Shown here: piece by piece, positions 26,520 to 38,560 of the stretch
How the letters are laid out: every line of letters begins with the position of its first letter
Position numbering within the stretch: the stretch's first letter is position 1
Assembly: GCA_013365365.1 (NCBI GenBank)
Contig: JABVXU010000029.1
Coordinates: 124,001-188,000 of the forward strand
DNA from: Cruorifilaria tuberocauda
Lineage: Eukaryota > Nematoda > Chromadorea > Rhabditida > Onchocercidae
DNA length: 64,000 bases
Direction of reading: 5' to 3'
Translations under genes and position numbers: made by a program
The notes under the pieces: model-generated
What the model was told of the DNA's origin: nothing
The model's input: the letters and a program-made list of their open reading frames with translations, nothing else
Databases searched by the model: none

Positions 26520-29500
26520 TTGTTCAGTTCGGTTTTGCGTCAAACATCTGTATTTATGTTGCTGAAGGGCTTTTGTAAATGTATTATGTCTACATAGTCA
26601 GCAAGCCACTTTTATTGCTGCTCATTTTTTGATATCATTAGAACAATAAGACTAAAGTCCATTCAGATTACACCTAGGTTGCTATCTCGTTCAGACTTCG
26701 CAAACTTCACCAGTTTATGAAATGTTTTTTAGTGAGCCGAATGTGTAACGAGGTTCTCTATCTCAGGTTTTGCGAACAATGAAATGAACCATGAATATGA
26801 TATATGTGCGAAATATGAAATGGGTTTCATATTTTGCATTATATTTATTGTTAGATTAAATTTGCATCTTATTAACGATATTTTCAACAATCATCTTGAT
26901 GATTTAAGAAAAAAAAAACAAAAAATTCTTTCTTCAACTTTGAATTATTTTGATTCATGTTTCGAATTAATATAGTCATAAGTTCATTTACTATGAGTGT
27001 TGCTGTCTTATTCGTTGTATATTTCTAATCATTTGTATTTATTTCATTTCATCGTATAGGTTCTTGTAAGTAGGCAGCATTGCACCATAAAAATTCCCTT
27101 GCAGAGATGTTTTTTATATTATTTCCTATTCGTGTTCAATTTTTCCGGATTTTCTTTTTAATTAGTTTTCTCACCATTAAATATGTTTCATGATGTCATC
27201 GAAGGTGAAATAATTGTTTTCTGTTTTCTTAATTAATTAGTATGTTTTATTGTGGAAAAAAAAAGTAAATTCTGATAAATGCTAAACTGAAAAGTTTTGC
27301 CGGTGTAGTTATTTCCTAATATATTTCGTGAAATGAAAAAAGAAAGGTGCTTAAATCAGTTTTTTGACAACTATTTCTTTGCATTCGAAATCGTTCCTGA
27401 ATGGCTGTTCCAATATCACAGGTTATTTATTGAATTTTTCACGTCCAAAATAGCAATTTCATTTTTCCTGTTTCTGTCTTTTTTTGAAATTACTTTATTC
27501 GGAACTAAATCTTTATGAAATCAATACTGATATAAAGTCGCAATGAAATCGGAATTGTTTACAAAATGAGGAAATTTTGTTTTATTTTTCAAGCAATTTT
27601 TAATTATTAATTTTTCATTTCTAAGAAGCTTCATGATATTAAAACATTGCTTTCATTGCAACCTGTTTTCTTTTTCTCCTAGAATACTTTAGAATAGAAT
27701 GTAAAATGCCTGCGATTTTGTATATGTGGAGAAGTGTATGGAGAATATGATAAATGAGTTACACTTATAACTGATCCTTATTTATTTTCAAAAAATCAGC
27801 TAGTAATGTTAACTTATCACCGTCATAAAAACTGGAAGGACTTAGTAAGATTAAATGATATATCATGAAAGTGAATTAAACTAATTATTCTTTTTTTTTG
27901 CATAGAAAATTTTATAGTTTTATTCGAATAATGTTCTCTTTAAAAATTTTTTTACTTCGAATCATAATTTCACGAATTATCAGTTATCATTGTTCTTTGG
28001 ATTAGAGGATTGTGGAATTGGTGAATGAGCATGGAAATGTTTCGTTTTATCTAGGAAGATTTTTCTTTCATTTGCAATTGTGATTAGGAACGCAAATTGT
28101 TTTATCGTATTTTAAAGTTAGAAATTGTTTATGACAGAGCAAAGTTATTGTTTTAAATTCGATAAGTATTTCAGAAATAGCAAATAATCGATTTGAAATT
28201 TAGACTTAGGAATCCAAACTCAAGCTAATAAGTAGTGTTGATTAGTTCCCAGCATCATTTCGTTGTATCATATTTAGCTTTACCTTAACAATTTCAAGAT
28301 TTGTAGTCTTTAATAATACAAGTGAATGTTGATGCCATCGGTAATTTAGAAGGAAAATATTCGACAATAGAATGGTTTAAAATGGAGACAATCCTCTATC
28401 TTTCGTTATTTTCTTAAATTTATTGCTATCATTTCTGATTTTCGTACAAATAATTTCTTTCCTTTCTCATCTCTTTTTTTGTATTTTATTTTACTATTTT
28501 TTGGTAAAATGTGGGAATTTTAGGTATTGGTAGAGTTATTTGTTTGCTGCAAAGTATATGTAATTGTTTGATATGTTTTGGTTCGTTTTTTGATTTCAAT
28601 TTTTCAACTTTTTCAAAAAGTTTTCCGCCAAGACTCATTTTTGTTAACATAATTTCTGATCTAATTAAACGACGATCATTGGATTAATTTACATTGAATT
28701 GCATAAGAGTAGATGAAAAGCTAACAATTGTTAGAGAATTATCAACCTACATTTATGGATATAATATGAGCTTATATGTTAGGCTTTTAAGGCTTATATT
28801 GTTAATTTTCCATCCGCTAATTCCTCAACGCTTACGTTGCCACTTATTGATTCTGTTAATTCTTGTAAGTTTATGTCTTATGATGTTTTAAAATCCAACA
28901 GATGTTATTTTTTCAGTAAATTTTGAAAGTTGACAATAAAATTGAATGTGATTGTTTTTGTTGATGATGCAGACGTTTAAATAATTTAAAGATTTTGTCA
29001 AATTTTCTTTGTTAAATTCTATAAAAATAATGTGACTATTTTTGTAGCCAGATTTTACAAAAAATATTTCGACTTCCAATAGTTTTATTTTTGTTATATT
29101 GTATAAGATTCCATGAATTGCTGACATGATATCATTCTGATAAGCGCAATAAGATCGAATCGAAAGTTACGGAATCACAAGTGGGTAAAGCTTGCTGATT
29201 AATCATAGTGGGGAAAAAAAGATTAAGCACTATTCATAAGTGATAAATGAATAAATAAGACTAGGTATCTAGATTAGACAGATCGATAATCGGTCATGGG
29301 ATGGATGAATCACAAATCAAATATAACTAATCACATATAGAATGAATAAGTTGATTGGATGAAAGTATAAAATATATGTGTAAAATATCCAGAAGTATGA
29401 TCTTTCCAAAGGAATTAATATTTCAATAATAATATATGAGTAAAAAACAATGAAAACTGTTCATTATTTCTACTTGTTATCGATAAAACTATCACTATTT

Positions 29501-30652
29501 GGTTTGTCATTGCATAAATATTTCATCCTACTTATCTTTTTGCCATTATTACTATTCCTTAAATTAAACAAAAAGAGAAAATGAATTACATATATGCAAA
29601 TACATCCATATTATTTGTATGTTTTGTTTTTTTTCTTTAGTTCATATTTTCCGTAATCATTTTTATCTTCCTCTCTCTTTTATTAATAGTAATTTTATAA
29701 ATAAATAAGAAATTTTTGCAGTTTCAAAGTAAATTTATATGTAAGAAAAGATATATGAATTTAATTAAACTGGAAGAACTCGTTAAGATTTAGTATATCT
29801 GGAATATGGTGAATTAGACATAATGCTTAGTAATGAAAAAGATAAATTTGATAAGCTTCAGATTCCTATAAATAATCAAGTTAGGAACTCAAACAATATG
29901 ATAAAATATGAAGTGTTATATATGCCTTTTTATATTTTATATATTGCTTAAAATTATTAAAATCGAAGTTTCTTTATATCATAATAATAAGATTGTTTAG
30001 CAAGTTTTATCACTTGCTAAATCTATATATCATCAATATTCCAAATAAAAAAACATGTGGATTATTTGTTTCGATATGGTCATGAAAACAACATCTTGAA
30101 ATCAGGCATAATTAATCCTAATTGTCAATTATACTCTTGTTTATTGAATTATAGATTAGCCTTTATTTTGTTCTAAATTACTTTAAATGACTCACCAAAA
30201 CAATTACTTATAAGTTAATAACTGAAATTATTTAGTAATCAGTTTCCAGATTATGATACTTGGCTTGCATCATGGTATGTTCATTATACCATGTCTTGCT
30301 CTTATGTAATTGCAGTATTATCATGATTTACTAACTTATTTATGAATAGCTATCATTAGACAATGTGGTAAATAACATTTTAGGTCATATTTATGCGAAA
30401 TAATTCATTTGCTTATATAATAGAAAGTAATGTTACAAAATTACGATAATGTAGAATAAATGTTCCTTTTTTTTGTTTTGTGTAATCCCATTATTGTATT
30501 TGTGTTTGCGTTTATTTTCCGCATATTTTCACTTCTTCATCACGAAGTACGTTTTTTGATTGACGAATTTTAAAATAGCGAAAAAATTTTTAATAATGTT
30601 GCTTTAGACTTTTGCAAATTTCCCCGTGGTATCATCTTCAAAATATTGGAAA
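26520..30652. other. Intergenic region between LSM1 and UMP-CMP kinase
   Basis: 4.1 kb, AT-rich. The open frames here (for example 26784-26975, 27333-27518, 28694-28891) show no family resemblance or consistent splice context. It should hold the LSM1 3' UTR and the promoter of the kinase gene. Confidence 0.55.
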
Positions 30653-32203
30653 ATGCCAAATTTTGGTCAATTGCCGAAAGTGATCTTTGTTTTAGGACCT
30701 CCGGGATGCGGTAAAGGAACACAATGTATGAAATTAGAAAAGGTTAGCTTATTTGCGCTTTTAAAACGTATCATCTTAACAGTAAATAAACAGAGGCATG
30801 GGATTCTTTATGAAATTTAAGTCTGTGCATTGAAAAGCCATTACACGGGAAAAATTTTTTGGTTAAGTATCCTAATGATTTTTTCGTTTACTGATATTTT
30901 AGATTTTAAATGAATAAAGCGTCAGGATGTGACTTATTGAATATAATCAGAATTTCCAACTGAAGCAAAAGAAACTGTTGCAGAATCTCGGTTTAAAACA
31001 TTTGAGTGCCGGCGAATTGCTGCGGGCTGAACGAAAACGTGAAGGTTCTCAATATGGTCAACTTATTGAATCAAATATCCGCAATGGTACTATTGTTCCA
31101 GTTGAAATTACTTGTAAACTTCTCGAAAATGTAGGTTATTTTACTAACCGCTTATTTCATCAAATATCATTTGTCGTATTATATTTTGACCTTTCCGCCT
31201 AACTTTACTTTTTTTAATTGCATATTACGTTTATTCGTAACTTCAAATTTTTAGCAAAGTTGAAATTTATTTATTGCGTAGGATGTATTTTGGCGATCTT
31301 GATTGGCTTGAACTCGTGTAGTATATCACATATGACGATGAATGGAAGTTGTAGGGTTAGAATGTCAAATATATAATCAGTAGTGAAAATCTTGATAACA
31401 GACTTAAATTTTCCGTCTGCACTGATTATATCGTTGTTTTTAGGCAATCAATAATTCGTTGTCTGCAAAAGCATTCTTAATTGATGGTTTCCCACGGAAT
31501 CAAGATAATGTAGAAGGATGGGAACGTATGATGACATCAAAAGCAGAAGTTCTATTTATTTTATATCTGCATTGTCCAGATGATGTACGTGTGTTTTCTT
31601 CTTATTACTTACTACTTACCAGTCCCAATCCTATTTTTTATTTTTAAAGATTTTTGAATTTATGTGCCATCCTTTCGCAGGAGTTCTGCATTTTACTTAT
31701 TTCTTGATTTTATGCTTTCCCAGAAGACCCAATCATTTTTCATTTACTAAATCTTCAGACCTGTGTCAAAAGATGCTTGAATCGAAACGAAGGACGTTCA
31801 GATGACAACGAGGAATCGTTACGTAAAAGGATTAAAATATATCATACACAAACCATACCGATTATAGAACATTATAAGGCGAAAAATCTTGTGCGGCAAG
31901 TATCAGCAACGGCACCACCAGAGGAGGTATTTTGCTAACAAACAGTGAAATACCTCAGATTAATCTTTATTTTAGGGATAGATTGTCAATTAAGGCGGAG
32001 AAATTTCTTTTAAAATACTGAATAATTCTAAAAATATTCTTTAAAAAGTTTCAAAACTGAAAATTAGTCTCTTGATAATTTTAGATCTCAGTTATTTGAT
32101 ATCTTCATTAAATCCGAGAACATTCAAATATAAACTAAATATTTTCTCTACATTTCAGGTTTACGAAGAAGTGAAAAAAATTTTCCACAACTTCGGCATT
32201 TAA
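30653..32203 (+). CDS. CMPK1: UMP-CMP kinase
   Basis: Phosphorylates UMP, CMP and dCMP with ATP in pyrimidine nucleotide synthesis; adenylate-kinase fold. Exons 30653-30742, 30984-31130, 31444-31584, 31759-31926 and 32159-32203 are all in phase 0 and give 196 residues, the usual length. The P-loop is [11 protein letters not shown] (from about residue 15). [12 protein letters not shown] and GTIVPVEIT form the nucleotide-monophosphate site, [12 protein letters not shown] is the core motif, and [18 protein letters not shown] is the lid. The GRSDDN lid favours UMP-CMP kinase over adenylate kinase. An acceptor-like GCTTTAG ends at 30607, 45 bases before the ATG. An in-frame GTG upstream (30626) is not needed. 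Confidence 0.92.
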
Positions 32204-32975
32204 AAATGTTTGGAAATTAGTTATTAAGATTGTTCCTTCAATTCTTTTTTGTTTTTATCTTACATTCTGTCATTCTTCAAAAATCTATAATGTTAGTGTT
32301 CTCGAATTTTACAGCGCTATTTGATAAACGTAGTAATATTTAGCGCTGATTATTCTTTTGATTTCAAATAATGTGTCATTGTTATGGAATCCGTTTCCAG
32401 TGAAGAAAATAATGAATCAACCTTTTTGACGATTCTGTTTTGTTACAATCTTCGAAACTTACATTTTTCTAACATACTGTTTTTACCACATCAAAGTTAG
32501 CTTCATTTGAAAGGAATATGATATCATTGCAAAGTTTTGTTACATTTTTCATCAAAGTCTCTATTCTTATTTCATTAATTTGTCAAATATGTATCTATGA
32601 TATTCGCATATTCTTTTCTCTGCGTAGAACTTATTATCAATTCTTAATTACTACTTTTATGTAGCCTTTCTATGTCTCTCCTACAAGTGATTTTTTTTGT
32701 TGAAGTTCATAAAAGATAGATAAATCGGAAGTTTAAAACTGAAGCCCTTTTTACATGTTAAAAGTTTCCTATCAAGCTTGCTCTAATCAGTTGACAAACT
32801 CTCATTTTTAGCAGCGAAAGATATGATAGTTAATATTCAATAGTTTGGTCGTTTGAGAAAAACTTCTGTAAATAAATAATATTTGGAAATATGGAAAAAT
32901 GTTTAGAAATAATATTTAGAAATGTTTTATGTTTAGAAAAAACGGCGGTAACCAAGATATAACAAAATCAAATTA
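32204..32975. other. Convergent 3' intergenic region
   Basis: About 770 AT-rich bases between the stop codons of UMP-CMP kinase (+) and RPUSD2 (-). It should hold both 3' UTRs; no gene is seen. Confidence 0.6.
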
Positions 32976-35911
32976 TCAACGATGAACCGCATGTTTGTTT
33001 CCTGAGAGATCTTCCACCGCTTTTTTTGTGTCTTGATTATCATCAGGTTTAATGGCCCAACTTGGCATCTCGCTCGAATAGCACCATTCATTCGTCTGAT
33101 ATTTGAGGCAGTGCAGGTGTAGCATCATATGATCAGGTGTGATGTCTTTCTTTTTCACGTTGCAATTCACACATATGGGGTCATACTCCTGACGCGCTTT
33201 TGTGTCTAATCCTTCTGACTCGGGTTGTACCTAAAATCAGTTATAATTAACTTGAATTTGAAGATTTGTTTCCCGGTAATTTATTTTGTCTTGGGTTAGA
33301 AATTATAAACAAAATCACTCGAGTTACTTACAAATGGTATCGCTCCTGAACCAGACAAACAAAAACAGTATTGGTGAATTTGCAAGTTTTAAACATATTT
33401 TCTTAGAGACAACTTCCAAAATTTAGTTTTAAAATTACCTCTCCTTCAGCAATTTCTTTTATTCTGATTTCATAGTCAGGATCTATATATTCATGCCAGT
33501 TAGAAGTTTTATGCTCCTCCATTATATCTTTTTGAAGCTGAAAATAATTGTTTGAAGAAGTTTGAGTAAAAATCCGTGGTGGCAAACAATAAGATTATTC
33601 GTTACATATTTTTTCCAATACACTTCTTATAAGTTCTTAAATTACTGGAAATGTTTAGGAAAAACAGAAGAAATGATGGGAATGATTCTTCTCATTTTCT
33701 AACCACTCTTTTTGATTTTTTCCCTTCAGTACCTGTTCAAATGACTTTCCATAATTTCCATTCTTGCCTTTGGTTTCACCCCAAGCAGCGGTATTGTAAA
33801 TATAATCATCTACTATTGGATAACCTGAAATAATGATAAAACATGAACAAAGTTTCAACAGTATAAATAAAACTAGTTAAAAGAAGGATTAACTGACTAA
33901 TGACAGTTTCACGAACAACATATAAGCAGTAAAACAATGACTAATAAATGATAAAGCAGTCACTTCCATTCCAAAGTGTTACTTATTCTGTTAAACGTAA
34001 AGTTTGCTTTAAAAAGCAAACCTAAATATTGCAAATGAACACGAATTTGATGAGTACGACCAGTTTCTATCATACAACGAACGATCGATGTTTGACCATC
34101 GGTCCATAAACGTAAAAAACGACTTCGAGCATATTTACCATCATCACGAATGCATTGGATACCCATTGAAACAATGAGTGGTCCAATAGGACGGTCACAA
34201 ACAATCTCTTTATCCCTTCAAAAAAAAAAATGAAAATTATGAAATGAATCAGTTGATCTAAAAATTATGAGCACTCAAACTTCAGCCTCTTACTATTAGC
34301 AACATGGGTTCAACAATAAAATATAATTACAATATACTTAACTATAAATTTCTAGTCAATTCATCAATTTTTCAATATCAGAAAACAAAACTTACGCCGG
34401 GAAGACACCTTCCACTTTACAGAGATATTCTTTATGTCGTATTTCACCAATACGCAACATCTTTTTCAACTAAAGACAAATTTTTTTTTAATTTTGGATA
34501 TATGAAGAATTCTTGAAAGCAATTACCAACGTAGTATTAAAAATACATGAATACTTCAAATTACTAATAATCGAAAGAGATGATTAAATTTATTATTCTA
34601 TTTATGAAACTGCTAATCAATGACTATATTCTAGTAAATCAAGGAAAGAACATCAACTGAAGTGATGCGATGAATTAAAAGGCAAAGATTACTTTAACAT
34701 CCGTTTCAGCATTTTTAGCAAACATCAGCACACCAGATGTTGTTCGATCTAGCCTATGTACAACTATAAAACATAGTTTTGAATGTAGGAACTGAAATAC
34801 ATGTTGTGCACGGAAACATATCTAGTATGTTTACAAGTTCAAAAAAAAATTCAAACTGAATGTATTCATAGATGATGATTGCAGCCAGCAGAGAAAAATT
34901 CTGCTTAATTTTCAAAGTAACAAATTAAATATTTGTTTCACGTAACAAAAAAATAAAAATAGTAAAGAAGCAAAGTTTTTGAAAAAATGTTTACCTCTAA
35001 GATCGCGGAGACCTCGCTGTTCCCGCAACATACCCAAAACTGTGTGCACTCTATACCTACCACACGGATGTACCGGCATGCTTGGTGGCTTATCTACCAC
35101 CAGTATATTATTATCATTATCGATCACTTTAATATAATGATCCAAGATAGGATGCTCATGATGATGGCCTATGTGCTCAATCGAATCGTTATGCTGAACG
35201 ATATAATTGACATTCGTCATTTGATTGCAATTTACCCAAATACGGCCTAATTTACACGCCGCTGCCTGCAATGAACCGTTCATATGGGAATCCATATGTA
35301 CAATTTGAATTCGTGGATTTTTTGATAATATACATGGGAACGAAAAAAATTACAGTTATCGAATTTCAAATCGTAATTCTCCATTAGAAATACATAAAAA
35401 CTGATACTTGGAATTTTGGAAAGTTATGAAAAAAGATATATGGATAAGACCTTACAGGATAATTCGGGTTCAATGAAATAAATTCCTCTGAAAAAATGTC
35501 GAGCAAACGACGCCCAATCCACCGTCCTTTAGCCCATGTGCGATAAACACGCCAGTACGGGTTTAAATATCGAATGCCTATAAAATCGAAGTAAAGAGAC
35601 GAAGATCGTAGCCTTTTAAATTATTGATTTTATGGAAAATAAATTCCTCAAAAAATACATCGAACACACATAAAAAAGAAGATCGAACCATTTCTGACGT
35701 AAAAACCGACGTTTTCTGGCATTTCATCGAGAGGATTTATATCGCTGTGTTTATGTCTCGTCGTTTTATGAGTCTGCAAAAGAAACCGAGTTTAAATTGC
35801 ATTAAATTTATTTCAACAGCATTCAAATTAAATTCAGTGGATTTCAAATGGAGCAATGTGCTACAATACTAAACAAACATGAACTTGCTCACCACTTACA
35901 TTTTTTTCCAT
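32976..35911 (-). CDS. RPUSD2: RPUSD2-type RNA pseudouridine synthase (RluA family)
   Basis: Converts uridine to pseudouridine in RNA. Exons on the minus strand: 35911-35900, 35773-35689, 35577-35456, 35265-34995, 34763-34693, 34469-34396, 34215-34022, 33824-33733, 33537-33439, 33230-32976. They join in frame to 424 residues. The catalytic motif is HRLDRTTSG (Asp169). Other RluA-family blocks are VVDKPPSMPVHPCGRYR, RIGEIRHKEYLCKVEG and TGRTHQIRVHLQYLG. The C-terminal part with DPICVNCNVKKKD, LHCLKY and MPSWA is particular to RPUSD2 and includes a CxxC pair. The first coding exon holds only four codons and lies directly after an in-frame stop, which fixes the start; a candidate trans-splice acceptor ends at 35969. 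A 14-base microexon candidate lies in the last intron. Confidence 0.9.
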
Positions 35912-35968
35912 TCAACGACTGATTGATAAATGGTTGATAGCATGAATATTTTATGTCATTTTTCACAC

Positions 35969-35980
35969 CTGAAATATCCT
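35969..35980 (-). promoter_or_regulatory. Candidate trans-splice acceptor of RPUSD2
   Basis: On the minus strand GATATTTCAG lies 57 bases before the ATG at 35911. The sequence between them has in-frame stops in the coding frame, so it is untranslated leader. Confidence 0.4.
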
Positions 35981-38490
35981 CATGTTATCACCATGACTAA
36001 TAAATAGAGACATTGCTAAATTTTAAAATTGAAAATCTGAAGCCCTCAAAACACATCTATAATTTCAATGCGAATAAAAAAGTGAAAAACTGCAAACATA
36101 CTGTGAGAAAAGTCTCAATTCTTCTACTGAAGATTGTAAGAAATTTGAAAATACCGTAGGGTAAGATGATAAGATCTCTACGAGACTGATATGATTTGAA
36201 AATACTGTAGTGATAAAGACTGAGAGATTTGGTAAAATACAACTCACAATGCTTAAGAATCATTTGAAGCAAAAGACAAAAGCCTTCGTCTCATTCTAGC
36301 CAACGTTCAGTGAATACCGTGTGATTTACAACTGAGATGAAAAGAGCCTGCAGGATCGATATGAAATAAGTATAGATCATGGAGTGAAGACGGATGTTTG
36401 AATCGTTTGAAGTAGTATATAATGATTTTATATGGAATTTCAACTTTGAGTCATTTGTAAGTCGTAGTAGTAACTCTCAAATAATCAGAAATCTTCACTA
36501 TTCTCATATTGCAAAGAAATCTTCTTTTACTATCTTGTCATTATTTTTATTTGTATTTTGTCATTATTTCGTATCAACAGTTAAGTGGTAACTTGATAAT
36601 ATCAACAGTGAGAAAGAATGTGAAGTAGCTAATCGATATTTATAACTTATTGAATTGTGCGCAGAGGAAATACGTCTCATCAATCAATCGATCAATCAAC
36701 CAGGGAATCCGAGAGTTTATCCATAAGCAATGAGAAGAAATCTGAAAAAACAGAAAGTTAGGAATCGTAGTTTAGAATCAAACTAAACTATGGTTGAAAT
36801 GATGCTTTAAAATTTATTTTTTATAAAATTTGTTTTAAAGTTAGCAAAGTTCATTTCAGTCTCATTTGCTAGCTCATCAAATGTGCTGCTTATCAGCATT
36901 TCTTTATTCATTATTTTTTCATTATCTGCTGTTTGAAAACAATTTTCATTAAATTTTAATCCAAAAAAGTTAAATTTATGAAAACAAAATTTTTTTAAAG
37001 TTAAGTTACTTCATCTCAGTGACTAATAAAAAATAATTATTTTTAATGAAAATTATCTTATTTTTCTTTCAAATGGATTGTAGGCTAATATGAACCATTT
37101 TTAATAATAAATTTAACTCAGAAAATTTCAGTTCTTTGAGTTATTTAATTTTAATTTCTTATTTGAGGCCTTTTCTTTCCAAATAAAAGTAATAAGATAG
37201 AGAAATGGCTTTTCATTTTATTGAATAATTCTTTTTCTTTACTTTACTCATTTGTAGGATATTTGAGTAATGATAAGCAATTGTTATTAATCAAAGTGCT
37301 GGGAAAGAATTATTTTATTCCGTGGTTTTAAGCATTATTTTGTGCTCATAAATACTAAGTAATAAGTTATATTTTAATTTTGTGAGACTATGCTAATCAA
37401 TATATAAGCTCATTTTCAAATATAGAATAATTTCGCATTTCTCGAGTCATTGACTTTGATTTTTTGTCGCTTTTTAAACTTCATAATAACATCAGTAACA
37501 TGAATTGAAAGAATGTTGCGCAATATTTTACAAAATGATCAAATTGACTTAACTAATCGCATGATATTATCTCTAATTTAGTTTAATTTTTAATAAGATT
37601 AATTACGTTTTCTGTTCCTCTCCTTTTTAAAACTTTTTTTGCTTTGGTTTTTCCTCACTTATTTTTTAATATAGTATCAATGAATGGAAATCAGCCATTG
37701 ATTCATTTTCAATAATTAAATTTTACGAGTTTTAATGACGATTTTTTAACTCTCAATTTTTCCGCAATATTCTTTTTCATTTTCTTTTTTTCTTCTAATT
37801 TCCAATTCCTTCGATATTAGTCATTTTGTTCTGAAAAATTGAAATAAATCACAAATTATTTTTTAATGTTTGTTTTCTTTTTTTCTATCTCTTAGACAAA
37901 ATTAATGTTTCAGTCAAGAAATTTTGAAGGAATGAATTTATGGCAAAGACAAACATGAAAAATGATTTAACCATTAAGTCGGTATAGAAATGACTACTGT
38001 AAAGATTAGAAAGTTCAGTACGGTGAAAAGGATTATGGTAATAACAAATTATATTATTTCGAATAGTAACTACGGTGCAATTCTTTCAGACTACAAAGAA
38101 TTGGGAAATTTTAACATGGTTTTGCATTGTAACAAATATTAGTATAAAACAGTTAAAATGTATTACATCGTTAATTAATTTTTTTCATATTTTCATTATT
38201 GCATGCTCAATTTCAATTATATTGAAAAAAGAAGAAGAATTGAATTTGCATATTTTTCAATCATAAATTAAACTTTATTTATTGTTTCCGGTTTCTACCT
38301 TTCCTCCTATCAAGATTGAATCAAACATTTCACGTGAATTAGAAATCAGTAATTTGTATACATATACTTTTTCGAATTATCATTTTGTTTCTTCACTTTA
38401 TTGTTTATTTCAAAACTGCTCAGAACAGCTTCAATCCAATTTCCTACAATAGAAGAAAATTAAATGATTCGAGCTTCTTCTATACTTTTG

Positions 38491-38560
38491 TAACAAACAA
38501 ACAAACAATAACAACAAACAATGGCAACAAACAACAACAACAAAACAACAATACAAGTAG
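38491..38560. repeat. CAA/AACAA-rich simple repeat
   Basis: Imperfect AAAC and CAA units over about 70 bases. In one frame this gives an N/Q/S-rich peptide, discussed under findings. Confidence 0.7.

Noticed and set aside
30626..30652. GTG start upstream of UMP-CMP kinase
   Set aside because: The ATG at 30653 gives the usual N-terminus and length; a GTG start would be unusual in a nuclear nematode gene.
34987..35250. Plus-strand frame of 87 codons
   Set aside because: It is the antisense shadow of RPUSD2 exon 4.
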